Source: Schistocerca nitens
Lineage: Eukaryota; Arthropoda; Insecta; Orthoptera; Acrididae
Assembly (NCBI RefSeq): GCF_023898315.1
Contig: NC_064623.1
Span: forward strand, 12,971,140 to 13,035,139
Reading direction: 5' to 3'
Length of the DNA: 64,000 nucleotides
This document shows positions 1 through 11,241 of this stretch, piece by piece (the first letter of the stretch is position 1; every line of letters begins with the position of its first letter). A program made the translations under genes and the position numbers. The notes beneath the pieces are model-generated. The model was not told where the DNA came from, did no database searches, and was given only the letters and a program-made list of their open reading frames with translations.

Positions 1-1476
1 AGTTCGTATCACTCCAAGAGAGACAAGCCACACAATTTTTTATTAAACCATTTAAACGATATTTCTACAAGACTACACATTAGCACACTTTTTGAAAGGT
101 CTGAAAAATTTTGAGTTCAGGAACCTCTCAGCATCTCTAGCAGACACAGATAAATTAAACGAAGCAGAGGCTGTTGAGAATTTCAAGAGGAGTAATAGGC
201 AAATATCGAGTGAAACAGGAGAAAAGAATACAGCAGAAGATTAGAGGGTATCTTTTGTAGATGAAATAGTTGGGGTACCAGATCGAACTGGCAAAAAGAC
301 CTGGCCCAGTAGTGATCTTTCGACAATGCAAGAAATACTGAATTTTACTGATGAAGGGAGAAAACACAAAAATGCAGCAAACGAAGCAAATGAAGCAGGC
401 TAAAGGCAACACAAACACACACCAAAAAGTGAGATTCATAGAAAGTGCAATATAGCTTAGCAGGAAAAACTAGAAGACAAATGGAAGGCTGCAGAAGTAT
501 GAATAACTAGAGGTAAGTCAGGTGTTGCCTACAGAAATAGTAGACACTTTTGGGGAAACGAGAAGCAGGAGTACGAATGTCAAGAGCACAGACGACAAGC
601 TTGCACTAAGCAGAGATGGAAAGCTGAAAGCTGTAATGAATTTGTAGTGCGTCCATATTAGGGACAGAAACTGGAGGACAATATTATAGTATTATAGAAA
701 GAAAAGATGAGGTAGGAGAAAATGAGATGGGAGATAGGACAGAACTTGACAGAGTACTGAAGGCTCTATGTGAAAGTCATACACCGGAGCAGACATTTCC
801 TCTGAATTATTGGGATCCTCAAAAGAGTCAAACATGAAAAAAGTATTCCACCACCTAGTGTGCAAGACATAGACACAGGCGAAATACCATCGGACCTAAA
901 GAAGAATGCAATAATACCAATTACATAGAAGGGTGTTGCTGACTGAACCACCAGTTTAGTAAGCCACAAATGCCAAACATTGTCACAAATTATTTACAGA
1001 AGAATGGAAAAACTGGTAGCAACCGACCTTCAGGAAGATCAGTTTGGTGAATGGTTGCAATTACTTCAGAGAACTTTTAGTTCGGGTTTTGGCAAAATGT
1101 AGGAACACGTGAGGCGTTACCGATCCTACAATTATCTCGGAAGATAGGTTAAATATAAGTAAATCTATATTTATAGCATTTGTAGGTTTACAGAAGGCAT
1201 TTGCAACACTGATTGGAATGCACTCTTTGAAAATCTTAAGTAACAGGAACTGGTTAAAAGAGCAAGTACTGAGGCATGTAGAAATTATCAATTTGGTAAT
1301 GGAGGGAAGTGTGGGAGTTAAAACTGCAGAGGGAGACCAAGGGATGAATTCAGTAAACAGTTTCAAATAAATGTAGGTTGTTGTAGTTGTACAGAGCTGA
1401 AGAGACTTGCACGGGACACACTAGTATGGAATGCTGGATCAAATCAGTCTTTGGGCTGAAGATAACAACATAAAAA

Positions 1477-1507
<31 letters not shown>

Positions 1508-1514
1508 CAACAAC
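1..1514 (+). mobile_element. RTE-clade LINE copy, decayed, cut by the window start
   Basis: Scattered plus-strand translations match an RTE (BovB-like) reverse transcriptase. Around 995-1210 the pieces read RRMEKL, EDQFG, then a segment like FIAFVGLQKAFATLIGM, the equivalent of the motif A block FVDLEKAFD. From about 1240 the C-terminal part (NWLKEQVLRHV) and the family's 3' end follow directly, so the middle of the RT is deleted. The 3' end near 1430-1514 carries the RTE-type terminal sentence (GCTGGATCAAATCAGTCTTTGGG) and a mixed (CAG)n(CAA)n tail. Many stops and frameshifts show it is not functional. The 5' part lies outside the window. Confidence 0.72.
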
Positions 1515-2025
1515 ATGATATTCAAAAATCTAACTTGTGTATTTTAATATAAAATCCAAATCTAATCTGTAATTTTTAATGTAAAATATTACTGTATACC
1601 TGTATAAGTGTAATTAAGAAAATCCATAGAATCTTCCTGATGAGTTAATACGAAATAATTATATAAAAATATGTTAACAGGGTGAAGCACGAAGCCAAGC
1701 TGAAGTGGCATTCTCTCTTATTTGAAAAACAGCGTCACTGATTATAGAAGTCATTTCAAACATCCACTGTGACCATAGAGAACATCTCTGGAATGCTCTG
1801 TAACCAAAGAGAGCACCTTCAGAAGGTCCCCCGTCACTGACGTCTACCATCGAGCCAAATCACGAGTTATCAAAAATATTAAAACGCCGTAAATCATCAT
1901 CGCCTAAAAATAACAGAAATTTTTATTTTGCCGGTATGCGAAGAAAAGTGCCAAGATGCCCTTCTCGGCGAGTTTTTCTTGATGCGGATAACAGGGAAAC
2001 GAGCCTAGCAGAATTTGTGGCGCAC
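1515..2025. other. ACBD3 intron or flank, no feature seen
   Basis: AT-rich sequence between the RTE tail and the poly-Q exon. I see no GOLD-domain exon, RNA gene or clear repeat here. Confidence 0.5.
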
Positions 2026-2242
2026 CTCCATTTTCGTCCTCGTCGTCACTGTCCTCGCCCCGGGGTGACAGCGTGCCGTTGGAGCCGAGGTGCTGGAGCA
2101 GCCTGGCCTGCTCATCTGTGTCACCATCCATGGCGCCGGGCACGGCCCTCCCTTGCTGCTGCTGCTGCTGCTGCTGGATGTAGAGCTGCTGCATGTACTG
2201 GTGGTAGTGCTGCTCCTGCAGCTGCCTCACCAGCACTGCTTG
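2026..2242 (-). CDS. ACBD3: ACBD3/GCP60 exon: Golgi-region helix, poly-Q and acidic linker
   Basis: This 217-nt exon encodes QAVLVRQLQEQHYHQYMQQL, a near-identical counterpart of the RQLQEQHY-x-QYMQQLY motif of vertebrate ACBD3. A run of eight Gln (a CAG tract), a variable linker and the acidic segment EDSDDEDENG follow. The acceptor is GTGACTTGCAG|CAA (2243-2244). I place the donor at GGAG|GTGCGC (2024-2025), which is less canonical, so the 3' end could differ by a few codons. The exon ends with one base of a split codon. The next exons should encode the GOLD domain and must lie beyond position 1, because nothing GOLD-like is visible between 1 and 2025. An open frame on the other strand is only a GC-rich antisense shadow. 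Confidence 0.93.
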
Positions 2243-2818
2243 CTGCAAGTCACGACATATCTTTCCTGGATTTGGATTTTACTGAGCTACTGCGGTCTGT
2301 ACGGGAAAGATAGTCCGGCACCTGTCCGGCACCTCAGAGAATAGAATATGTCGCAATTACAACTCAATTTTGTATTAAATTTGATGTACGTGATCAAACG
2401 GGACTGACAGCATAACAAGTACAACTTGTAGTGGTATATAAAATATATTAACTCCAGTTTGGACTGGGACATGACTCTCCAAGATTTAAAAACAATTTGC
2501 ATATGTTGGCTACATTTTGTGCAGCAAATGTAAAAAATCCAGCAATTACATTTTTCACTGCAAACTTTCTGACTGAAATGCAGTAGATTTCTTAATTCTG
2601 AACCATCATAACACTTACTGACAATAAAGATGAGATAAGTTAATTACCAAGTTTTGACACGAGGCTACAAGATGCAAAAGAATCAATTTTTACTAGTCAA
2701 AGAATTTCCTTATAATTGCACGATACACACTGCTTAAATAAGGAAAGAATAAATCTTTAAATTATCGTCTTTAATTTTTTATACATAAAGTAAAGCATTC
2801 GCAAAAATACTAACTTCA

Positions 2819-4088
2819 GGAATGTTGCGGAAAGGATAAATTGCTACTCACCACATAGTGGCGATGTTGAGTCACAGACGGGGCCAACAAAAAGACTGTG
2901 AAACACGTAAGCTTTCGGCCAAAAAGGCCTTCATCGGAATTAGACAACAAACAAACACACACAAAGGAGCATGCGCGCAAACACAACTGCAGCTCACACA
3001 CGTGGCCATAGTCTCTGGCTGGCGACTCCAGACCGCAAACAGCACAGCATGATAGGAGAAGTAATCTGGGTGGTGAGCCTAAGGAGGAGGCTGAGGTGGG
3101 GAGAGGGAGGGATAGCAATAGCAGGATAGGGGTGGGGGACAGTAAAGTGCTGCTTAGGGGAACACACATGGACAAGGTGGAGAGAGGGTAGGGCAGCTAG
3201 GTGCAGTCAGGAGGTTAGACAGAAGGCAAGGGGTGTGTGGGGAGTGGGACAGCGGGAAAGGAGAGAAGTAAAATGACTGTGGGTGTGTCGGTGGAACAGA
3301 GGGCTGCGTAGTGCTGTAGTGGGAACAGGGAAGGGGATAGGTGGGTAAAAGATAATGACTAACGAAGGCTGAGACCGGGAGATTTATACTGCAGGGAGAG
3401 TTTCAACCTGTGCATTCCAGAAATGCTGGTGTGGTGCACAGGATGTGAAGCAGTCACTAAAATGAAGAATGTTGTGTCGGACAACATGCTCAGCAACTGG
3501 GTGGTCCAGCCATTGCTCGGTCACAGTCTGTCAATGGCTGTTCGTGTGAACGGCCAGCTTGTCGCTTGTCACGGCCACATAGAACACAGCACAGAGGTTG
3601 CAGCTTGGCTCGTAAATCACACGACCAGTTTCACTGGTAGCCCTGCCTCTGATGGCATACCCGATGCTTCTGACTGGACTGGCATACGAGGCCGGAGAAT
3701 GTGATTCAATTGTTCTGGTCCTGGGTGGTACTTAGTCATTAAGGCGATGCTCCTCTGCAGGACTTTGGAAGGTATGGGGGGACTAGCAGGATAAGCCATG
3801 GAAATCTGATTCTGTACAAGCTTGGGAGAATAATTACAATCTGTGAAGGCCTCTGTGAGACCCTCAGTGTATTTCGAGGGGGACTGCTCGCCATTACAGA
3901 TGCGACTCCCGAGGGGGACTAGGCTGTATGGAAGGGTCTTCTTGGTGTGGAATGGGTGGAAGCTGCTAAGTAGAGGTATTGCTGGTGGTCCCCTCTCTAT
4001 CTCATATACATACAAAACCGAGGTTAGAATAAGCCCAGAACTGAAAAGCAGTTGGCTGACACCTGACCCCTTCCACTTGAAACATTAA
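2819..4088 (-). mobile_element. Penelope-like element, 3' half of RT plus GIY-YIG endonuclease, decayed
   Basis: On the minus strand from about 4080 down, the translation contains SSFHPFHTKKTLPYSLV and the segment ending RIC. This resembles the HP-x-H-K region downstream of the RT palm in Penelope-like elements. From about 3720 to 3420 it continues as YAIRGRATSETGRVIYEPSC, NLCAVFYVAVTSDKL and DHPVAEH, the GIY-YIG endonuclease domain, with at least one in-frame stop. Between 3400 and 2950 is C/T-rich untranslated sequence, and 2819-2950 is a pseudo-LTR end with a hammerhead-like core. The same domain order occurs in the element at 7567-9345. The RT catalytic core is absent. It lies inside the intron between the last two recognised ACBD3 exons. 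Confidence 0.75.
2913..2937 (-). ncRNA. Hammerhead-ribozyme-like core in Penelope end
   Basis: On the minus strand the order is CCGATGA, A, GGCC hairpin GGCC, GAAA, then GCTT. It differs from the hammerhead consensus CUGAUGA at one base, and has an extra nucleotide before stem II. The cleavage strand was not identified, so activity is unproven. Confidence 0.35.
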
Positions 4089-4484
4089 AAGACCACAAAG
4101 ATACGTTTATCGAAGCATATAATCTTCTATAAACCCTCAGAGTTCAGATCCATGTGGGCCTTTTTTTACATTTGTGCACTAATATGAAACTCATGACTAC
4201 ACACTTTTATGTACACATACAGAATGAACCTTGCAACATGTTCAGACCTTAGAACAAAATAAAGCAGTCACAGAAAAAGTTAGTGGAACCTGCTGGATTG
4301 AGGAACAGCTTCTATCAGGGAACAATTCTTGGAATGAGGCAAGTAACAAAACAGAATAAAAAGAGTGTTCAGTTTCACACCTCAGTAGCAACTGAAGACA
4401 AGAAATATTGGTGTCAGTCTATGACAGTAAGTACAGTGCAATGGTCCTTGCTTCTGTCGGACATTACACATCAAACCAGCTCAC

Positions 4485-4572
4485 CTGTTCCGGGTTTCCA
4501 GGATACTGCTGCTCAGCATATGCTTTGAACTGGTGGAATGTCTGCTGGTTCAGAGCTTCCTGGATTTGGCGT
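4485..4572 (-). CDS. ACBD3: ACBD3/GCP60 exon: Q-rich conserved region
   Basis: The 88-nt exon encodes [18 protein letters not shown] followed by [11 protein letters not shown]. This is a signature segment of animal ACBD3 just before its Q-rich helix: vertebrate proteins have a very similar QQYPGN-x-EQQ block. The acceptor is CTTGTTACAG|A (4573-4574) and the donor is GAACAG|GTGAGC (4483-4485). The first base completes an AGA Arg codon begun by the exon at 24578-24682, and the exon ends in phase 0 directly before the CAA Gln codon of the next exon. There is a clear splice site at both ends and no internal stop. Confidence 0.94.
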
Positions 4573-4744
4573 CTGTAACAAGTAAGGAAAGCCTTCCTGC
4601 ATAAGACAAATATGATAACATTGAATATACATGTAAGTGTTTGGAAGCTTTCTCCAAATGTATTTGACAGTAGTGTACACTTGTACAAGAGTTAGACACG
4701 GATGATAAACAGTTTAGACACGAAGAGAACACAAACTTAGGAGA

Positions 4745-5085
4745 TGCCACGCTACCAAGGAACACTGAAGATTAGGTAGGTGAACAGCTTCCGAATTGAA
4801 ATCGGGGAGACAAGAAATGCATGGCACAGACAAACAGAAGGAATTGGTTGATAGGACATGTCCTGAAGCATCAACAAATCACCATTTTGGTAACACAGGT
4901 AAGTGATTGTATGTGGGGAAGGGGATTTTTGGAGTGGTGGGAGTAAAAACTGTACAAGGAGACTAATGTATAAACACAGTAAGCTCATCCAAACTGATGT
5001 AGTCTGTTATACAGATACAAAGAGACCTGCACGGTATGGATTGGCATGGAGAGCTGCATCAAACTGAGGATCAAAATAACAAGCA
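4745..5085 (+). mobile_element. RTE-clade LINE, 5'-truncated 3' end
   Basis: This repeats the final part of the element at 1-1514: a segment like NWLIGHVLKHQQ (around 4840-4880), a GGGAGTAAAAACTG stretch, and the terminal sentence GAGAGCTGCATCAAACTGAGG near 5050. Only the C-terminal end and 3' UTR are present, which is the usual product of 5'-truncated insertion. It sits immediately upstream (gene sense) of the ACBD3 exon at 4485-4572. Confidence 0.65.
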
Positions 5086-5889
5086 AGTGTGCAAATAAGT
5101 ATCTGCAACAAATTTCCCACATTTCTAGAACTGTGAAATCTTAAGCACTACACATCCAAATTTTGAAGAAGTTTTGTAAACAGTATGTAGGGAAGCAGCC
5201 TACTCACGCCATATACAATTCATATGCTTTCCATTGTGTGCCAGCCTAGTCTGCTGAAACTAGCTATGATGTCACGAATGTTGCGCAATACTTTAAAATT
5301 AAAGTACATAATCTGTAAAGTTAATAGCATGTCAGGAGTGATGCTAAAATGATAATGTGTTAAGCTTCAGTTTAGTAACTTTACCAGTTTTCAAAATTTG
5401 GACGTTTTATGTAACAATCATCGGTGCAACAGGAAGGAGCTAGAAACATCAAAATTTATATTCGGATTCCTTTTTCATTGTAATTTAATGGAAGCAGCAT
5501 GCTGGATCTCACAAAGAAATATTTTGGTTGAAACTCATGATCTTCCGCTTTTGTGTCCTAAAAGTACGGAAGCAAGATAGATTAAGTAAGTGATTAGATA
5601 AAGCTAGGATGTTTAGATTTAAGAAGAATGGAGATAAGCTATAATAACAAAGATGTGAGAAGTTTCCAAAAGGTAGCTATAAAACTACAGCTGTAGCATC
5701 TCTCCAAAGGTCAAGTTCAGAACTCATCTACTGCGTGCAGTACAACTAAAATGATTCTATCGCCAAAAGTATTTAATCTAGCCACATCAGAATTTTGTTA
5801 TAGATACTTACCTGTGTGCTGATTGCACAATTAAATTTAGAGTTTCATAGGCCTTCAGCAAAAGAAGCAATTAATTATTTAGTAACTTG
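5086..5889. other. Intron, no feature seen
   Basis: Unique-looking AT-rich intron sequence of ACBD3. One 60-codon open frame here has no recognisable motif. Confidence 0.5.
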
Positions 5890-6370
5890 AAGTGGTGCTC
5901 TACTAGCCCCAGCTGCTAGTCAGGATGGCAAATTTTGTCGGCTGCGCTTTCAGCAGTCCACACCGTGGCTATATAAATAAGAGCGCTGTGAGCTGGATTC
6001 AGGCCCCAGTTCTCTTCTAGATTTGTATTAAGAGCACACTCCATGTCGGAAGCCGTGTCGCATCTGTGCAGTTGCAAGGAACAGCTTTGGATGCTGTATT
6101 ACGTAACTCAGTATGCACGTAACAGTGAGTTCACATTGGGGTAAAGTGTTAATTGCGGAACGACTTCAGTGATTTATTCTCAGTTTGCGTATGTCCTATT
6201 TTCACGTGTCGCCACAGGACAGACCTTCTATCGCTACTAGCGTGGTGTTTGATGAGTATTAACATCAAATTTTGGCGAGTATTCACTTTGAACATTTACA
6301 TCGATAACGATTATGGAACAGTTTCGTTATGTAGGGATAATAGGATCCGCGCCATAGGCTCTGAACAGCT
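5890..6370 (+). repeat. Possible solo LTR or promoter-bearing repeat
   Basis: A GC-richer island in AT-rich intron. It has a TATA-like GGCTATATAAATAAG at about 5970-5984, followed by a long moderately GC sequence and no coding motif. The layout resembles an LTR promoter, but I could not identify terminal TG..CA ends or a target-site duplication. Confidence 0.25.
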
Positions 6371-7566
6371 CTGATAATACAAGAGCTGATAGTAGCATTG
6401 CTTGGAATTTTGTGCTTTATCGTTTACAGAATATAGTGAATATTGTTAAAGTAAACTACATTTTCTATTAATCCCAGACATCATCCTAACTCCTCAGTGT
6501 AATGAACTTCAATGATCAATAACTTTATTTCTCCATCAAAGTGGGCACAGTGAACTTTAATTACAGGCATCACATTTTTGCTAATCACTTTCTGGTTGCC
6601 AACATTGTAGTTAGAGAGCCTGTGTTGAGAATGGCAACAATATAAAATTTTTCCACTCGCCGCCCCACAAGTACACTGAACTGTAAAATCGAAACAGCAT
6701 CATTACCAAAATGAAAAATTCTTCGAAGCAGCAAAACATACAATTTGTTAGGTAATTTTTAAAACGAAAAATTTATTGCATGCACCAAAACAAGAAGTGT
6801 AGACACAGCAACTGTGAGAATCCAAAACTGTCCTTTTTTGGAAGAAGGTGATAAATATTATGTCAACTATTAAGTAGTTTCTACAATTTTTCTTAAGACA
6901 ACTTTTGAAATGTGAAGCTACAGAAAGATTTGAGCATGCAGATTAAATTCTGAATGAAGCAGGTCTAGAAATAGCAAATATGGAAATAAATTTGCTATAA
7001 GAAGGGAGATTATATGAAACAATGACTAAGGGTACCAAAACTGGAAGGAGCATAAAAGCAAATTTTATAGACACATTTGATTTAATTTATTCACCCAGGG
7101 ATAACATCACAATTACAAAGGATTTGTCATAATACTGAAATGGAAATAAACAGCTCAAAATATGGACGCACAGTATACGAAAGTATGAGTTGATAAGGAT
7201 AGGACAGGTTATCAACCGTGGTCTTGCTGAAGGAACCCCCCCCCCCCCCCCCCAGCATTCGTCTGAAATGATTTAAGGAAACCACAAAAACCTTAATGAG
7301 GATTGCCAAATAGAGAAAATTCAACCCTTTTGCTGCTGTGGGCACGTACACACATCCTGCTATACCGTTCCCCAGGTGTGGATGTGTATAGGCATGCCAC
7401 ATGGAGTTTACCACACTGCTACGGACGTTTGAATGTGTTTTGAGCAGCCGACCCCTCACTGCCATGGACGAGTTACTTCCATATCTCGGTGCATAAAAAA
7501 GATTCGAGTCTTTATTACACAACATATGGGCCTCACTGCATACTATTGTTTGCAGAAAACCTCGTT
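6371..7566. other. Intron with one C homopolymer
   Basis: No coding or RNA feature seen. It contains an 18-base C run at 7236-7253. A 132-codon frame on the minus strand runs through that homopolymer and has no family motif. Confidence 0.5.
7236..7253. repeat. Poly-C run of 18
   Basis: Uninterrupted cytosines read directly from the sequence. It is one of four C runs of 14 or more in the window. Confidence 0.95.
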
Positions 7567-7675
7567 TTGACGAGGCAACCGTTGGTTGCGAAAGCTAGAA
7601 TTTTGTGTGTATGTTTGTGTTTGTTTGTGTGTCTATCGACCTGCCAGCGCTTTCGTCCGGTAAGTCACCATCTTT

Positions 7676-7713
<38 letters not shown>

Positions 7714-7959
7714 AAACATTACACGTGGGAAAAATTATATATAAAAACAAAGATGAGGTGACTTACCGAACGAAAGCGCTGGCAGGTCGATAGACACACA
7801 AACAAACACAAACATACACACAAGCAGCCTCAGAACAAAATGCAAAGGGCTTGTCTGTAGTACTGCAACAGTTGTGAGCTGTTGGTTGACATTTTTAGTG
7901 TAACATTATTGAAGGTAATTTTAATTGTAATCATATTCATAAATACTGATGGGGAACAT

Positions 7960-8158
7960 CAAGCAGATGTGTGGATGGATATGTGTGTGTGTGCGAGTGT
8001 ATACCTGTCCCTTTTTCCCCCTAAGGTAAGTCTTTCCGCTCCCGGGATTGGAATGACTCCTTACCCTCTCCCTTAAAACCCACATCCTTTCATCTTTCCC
8101 TCTCCTTCCCTCTTTCCTGATGAGGCAACAGTTTGTTGCGAAAGCTTGTGTGTATGTT
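7960..8158 (+). repeat. Penelope pseudo-LTR, upstream copy
   Basis: Nearly identical to 9029-9222 over about 190 bp: a GT-rich start, a C/T-rich middle, and a CTGATGAGGCAAC hairpin near the end. It differs at only a few bases, two of which are compensatory in the hairpin (8130 and 8135 versus 9194 and 9198). Confidence 0.85.
8117..8143 (+). ncRNA. Hammerhead-ribozyme-like core, copy A
   Basis: The order is CTGATGA (8117-8123), G, GCAACA, GTT, TGTTGC, GAAA (8140-8143). The six-base stem is perfect. Penelope-like elements are known to carry hammerhead ribozymes in their pseudo-LTRs. I did not find the third strand (stem I and the NUH cleavage site), and there is one extra G before stem II. Confidence 0.45.
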
Positions 8159-8894
8159 TGTGTGCTACCGACGACAAAGGCGACGTGCAAGACAAACAAT
8201 CTACAAAACCATTGAAGACGTCGAAATGACAACTTCAGCAGCTGACAAGAAGAAGAACACTATTAAATCTGTCGCTGCACACGCCCTTCTAGATGGACCT
8301 GCCGTATTCTGTGGATGTAGACTGAACTTCAGCATTGATCTCAACGACACATTCTCTCACGGCAATGGATGGCTAACTGTGGCCATTGTACGAGGAGGAA
8401 CAGGCGTTCCAAACGTGTCTGGCCTGTTAGTTCATCCCTATGAAATCCCCAAACCACCTTCCCTACCCTCTGGCTCCTACCCTTGTAACCGCCCCCGGTG
8501 CAAAACCTGTCCCATGCACCCTCCCACCACCACCTACTCCAGTCCTGTAACCCGGAAGGTGTACACGATCAAAGGCAGAGCCACGTGTGAAAGCACCCAC
8601 GTGATTTACCAACTGACCTGCCTACACTGTGATGCATTCTATGTGGGAATGACCAGCAACAAACTGTCCATTCGCATGAATGGACACAGGCAGACAGTGT
8701 TTGTTGGTAATGAGGATCACCCGGTGGCTAAACATGCCTTGGTGCACAGCCAGCACATCTTGGCACAGTGTTACACCGTCCGGGTTATCTGGATACTTCC
8801 CACCAACACCAACCTATCCGAACTCCGGAGATGGGAACTTGCCCTTCAGTATATCCTCTCTTCTCGTTATCCGCCAGGCCTCAATCTCCGCTAA
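8133..8894 (+). pseudogene. Penelope GIY-YIG endonuclease remnant
   Basis: A 253-codon open frame. Its first part (to about residue 95) matches nothing I know and may be read-through of non-coding sequence joined by rearrangement. From about residue 107 it is a Penelope C-terminus: YEIPKPPSLPSGSYPCNRPR, then KTCPMHPP, YTIKGRATCESTHVIYQLTC, HCDAFYVGMTSNKLSIRMNG and HPVAKHALVH. The CxxC-type linker and the Y-x-L-T-C/Y-V-G core fit the GIY-YIG single-strand nickase that Penelope elements use for target-primed integration. The RT domain that normally precedes it is missing. The frame is open to the natural C-terminus, so loss of this part seems fairly recent. It cannot act alone. Confidence 0.75.
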
Positions 8895-9028
8895 TTTCTA
8901 ATTTCTAATTTCAAGTTGCCGCCACTCATACCTCACCTGTCTTTCAACAACTTCTTTGCCTCTACACATCCACATCGACTGACATCTCTGCCCAAACTCT
9001 TTGTCTTTAAATATGTCTGCTTGTGTCT

Positions 9029-9345
9029 GTATGTGTGGATGGATATGTGTGTGTGTGCGAGTGTATACCTGTCCTTTTTTCCCCCTAAGGTAAGTCTTTC
9101 CGCTCCCGGGATTGGAATGACTCTTTACCCTCTCCCTTAAAACCCACATCCTTTCATCTTTCCCTCTCCTTCCCTCTTTCCTGATGAGGCAACCGTTGGT
9201 TGCGAAAGCTTGAATTTTGTGTGTATGTTTGTGTTTGTTTGTGTGTCTATCGACCTGCCAGCGCTTTCGTCCGGTAAGCCACCTCATCTTTGTTTTTATA
9301 TATAATTTTTCCCACGTGGAATGTTTCCCTCTATTATATATATAA
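9029..9345 (+). repeat. Penelope pseudo-LTR, downstream copy and terminus
   Basis: Direct repeat of 7960-8158, extended by the terminal segment CCTGCCAGCGCTTTCGTCC and an AT-rich end. The terminal segment is also present inverted at about 7700-7830 and direct at 7600-7690. Confidence 0.85.
9181..9207 (+). ncRNA. Hammerhead-ribozyme-like core, copy B
   Basis: The order is CTGATGA (9181-9187), G, GCAACC, GTT, GGTTGC, GAAA (9204-9207). The innermost stem pair is C-G here but A-T in the copy at 8117-8143, a compensatory double change. A third copy at 7567-7593 has a degraded core (TTGACGA) but keeps the stem. Confidence 0.45.
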
Positions 9346-11155
9346 GAGGAAGAAATTTTTCACTATCACTGTTCAGGCTTACAGTGTCAGGTACATCACA
9401 AATTTGATTTTCTTTTACTCACATTTTGTGTTATTCCCTTGTTCCAGAACTTAGATATTGTAGCATAGTCACCTTCTCGGTTATCTTCGTGCCTTTAAGT
9501 CCGAATCTCTCTGTTTTCTATCCAAACGAAGGGGCCTACATTTCTGAGACTTCCCAGAATTATACACCACCAAATGCAACATACAAATGGGAAGAATATA
9601 GCTATCTGCCACAAGTTAGCTAAATTAATTATTTAACTGTGAGCAGTTTAAGACCTAAGCCAACCTTCAGCTAGTGACAAACATTTGTTGTCTATGTGTG
9701 CCACTGAAGACATGCTTATACCCAAAACTAATTATGGTTAAATAAACAGCTCACTTGACAGATCTGTCATTCTTTGAAGTGATAATCACGAACAGTCTTG
9801 GGAGCCTCTCGTGAATGTGACCAAAACAAAACTTGGACATATCATTTTTGAAACATTTTAGCCCTTTACAGAATTATTAATTTCCGAACTATCAGATGAA
9901 AACTATTCTGTATCATAGCACTGAAATCCAAAATATAAAGTATAGGACCATAGTAAATCGCATATTACTACACCTTCGCCACCACTACCCTGGCATGTGT
10001 AAATAATTGCGCACATTTTAGTAGTGCTCCGGGCCCCCACAAGAGGCCGCAAACACAGGTCTGGCACCTCTATCGCCTGCAGCCAATACTAAGCAGCCCC
10101 TGGTGGACCAATGCTTATTACATAACTATTTAACAGCTTCAGTTGGCAGTCTTGTGTATGTTCTCTAAACCATACTGTACATGCGCTGTCACGCCATGAC
10201 TTAATAAATAGTTTCTGAAGATCGTATCTTTTATTTTGCTGAAATGAAATATTACCAGTTACACAAATATGTTAAGTGCACAGTATGTAGAGTATCTTTC
10301 AGGTAGGAAAAGAATTTAAAAAATCAAATGAGGAATCTTAGGGGGGAAAGTTAACTCCAATTCTTACTGAAATACATTTAATGTACACATAGTTTAAAAT
10401 CTTAATTACATTTCAAAATTGCATATCATGTACAATAAAAGTATCAAGTATCATCATTTCCCATGTCCGTTTTTGGAAAATATTATCACTGGAAGTAATT
10501 GAAGGAGGAGAGGGAGAGAGAGAGCGTTTTTCATTATACATTCTAAGTCACAAAAAGAAGACTGACAAACTTATGCGCACTGTCACGCAAATGGACTCGC
10601 ACTGCTACAACAGAACACATCTCTACAACGAAATCTGCTAATTCACCAAACATGAAGTTAGTAGAAGCTGAATTTCATATTTCATTTTCTTCACTTTTCA
10701 ATACACATTTGTTGGAGTAACAGAGGGGCAACTATTCATCAGAGTGTGCGTTTCAAAATCCAAACTCTGCAAAACCAAAAACCTCATCCTCATTCAAACT
10801 ATTTTTCCATTTCTTTTCTTCAAAATTACAACTGATGAAGTGTCTCACTTCATATCATAATGCATCCCAAATGCACAACAAAGGAGAGAAACATATGACA
10901 ATGATAGTTGAATCTGTATTTATATTCATGACAGAGAGATACTAAATAATGGGTCTTCATCTGAAAAAGAAAAACTGGATGATAACTATTAGATTACGAT
11001 TGACACTTTTCGCAAAAGAGTAGTCACCAATTACAACATGTATTTTGAAGAGAAAAAAAAAACCACTTTAATATTGACAAATTAACAGAGACGTAAGGAA
11101 CTATTCTCATCAGTAAAAGATTAAAGATTGTGACTGGTTAAATGAGAGCACACAG

Positions 11156-11158
<3 letters not shown>
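9346..11158. other. Intron, possible LTR remnant near 10000-10230
   Basis: No coding feature. About 9990-10230 is locally GC-richer with an AATAAA-like TTAATAAATAG near 10200 and could be an old LTR end, but no termini or coding evidence support that. The rest is AT-rich unique sequence. Confidence 0.35.

Positions 11159-11239
<81 letters not shown>
11159..11239. repeat. (GT)n followed by (GA)n microsatellite
   Basis: GT dinucleotides fill 11159-11191 and GA dinucleotides 11194-11239. The open frames on both strands here are repeat artefacts. Confidence 0.97.

Positions 11240-11241
<2 letters not shown>

Larger units (their letters stand above)
7567..9345 (+). mobile_element. Penelope-like element with inverted and direct pseudo-LTRs
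   Basis: The layout is typical of a 5'-truncated Penelope-like retroelement. A partial pseudo-LTR (7567-7690) is followed, after a (TA)n tract, by an inverted copy (about 7700-7830). A direct copy follows at 7960-8158, then a coding remnant with a GIY-YIG endonuclease (to 8894), then a second direct copy and terminus at 9029-9345. The 9213-9345 terminus is the reverse complement of 7700-7830, and 9180-9300 repeats 7567-7690. No RT palm motifs are visible, so it lost most of the polymerase. The pseudo-LTRs each contain a hammerhead-like core. It lies in the 20-kb ACBD3 intron. Confidence 0.8.

Noticed and set aside
1936-2344. Two GC-rich plus-strand open frames of 84-125 codons
   Set aside because: They are antisense to the ACBD3 poly-Q exon and have Leu/Ala runs that mirror the CAG tract.
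3423-3704. Plus-strand 93-codon frame
   Set aside because: It is the antisense of the Penelope GIY-YIG region, which reads well on the minus strand.
7960-9222. CRISPR-like or satellite array
   Set aside because: Only two direct copies about 1 kb apart, explained as Penelope pseudo-LTRs.
9181-9270. Assigning GCTTTCGTC near 9263-9271 as the hammerhead cleavage strand
   Set aside because: Bases after the GTC do not pair with the segment before CTGATGA, and the segment pairs better with GAAAGC itself.
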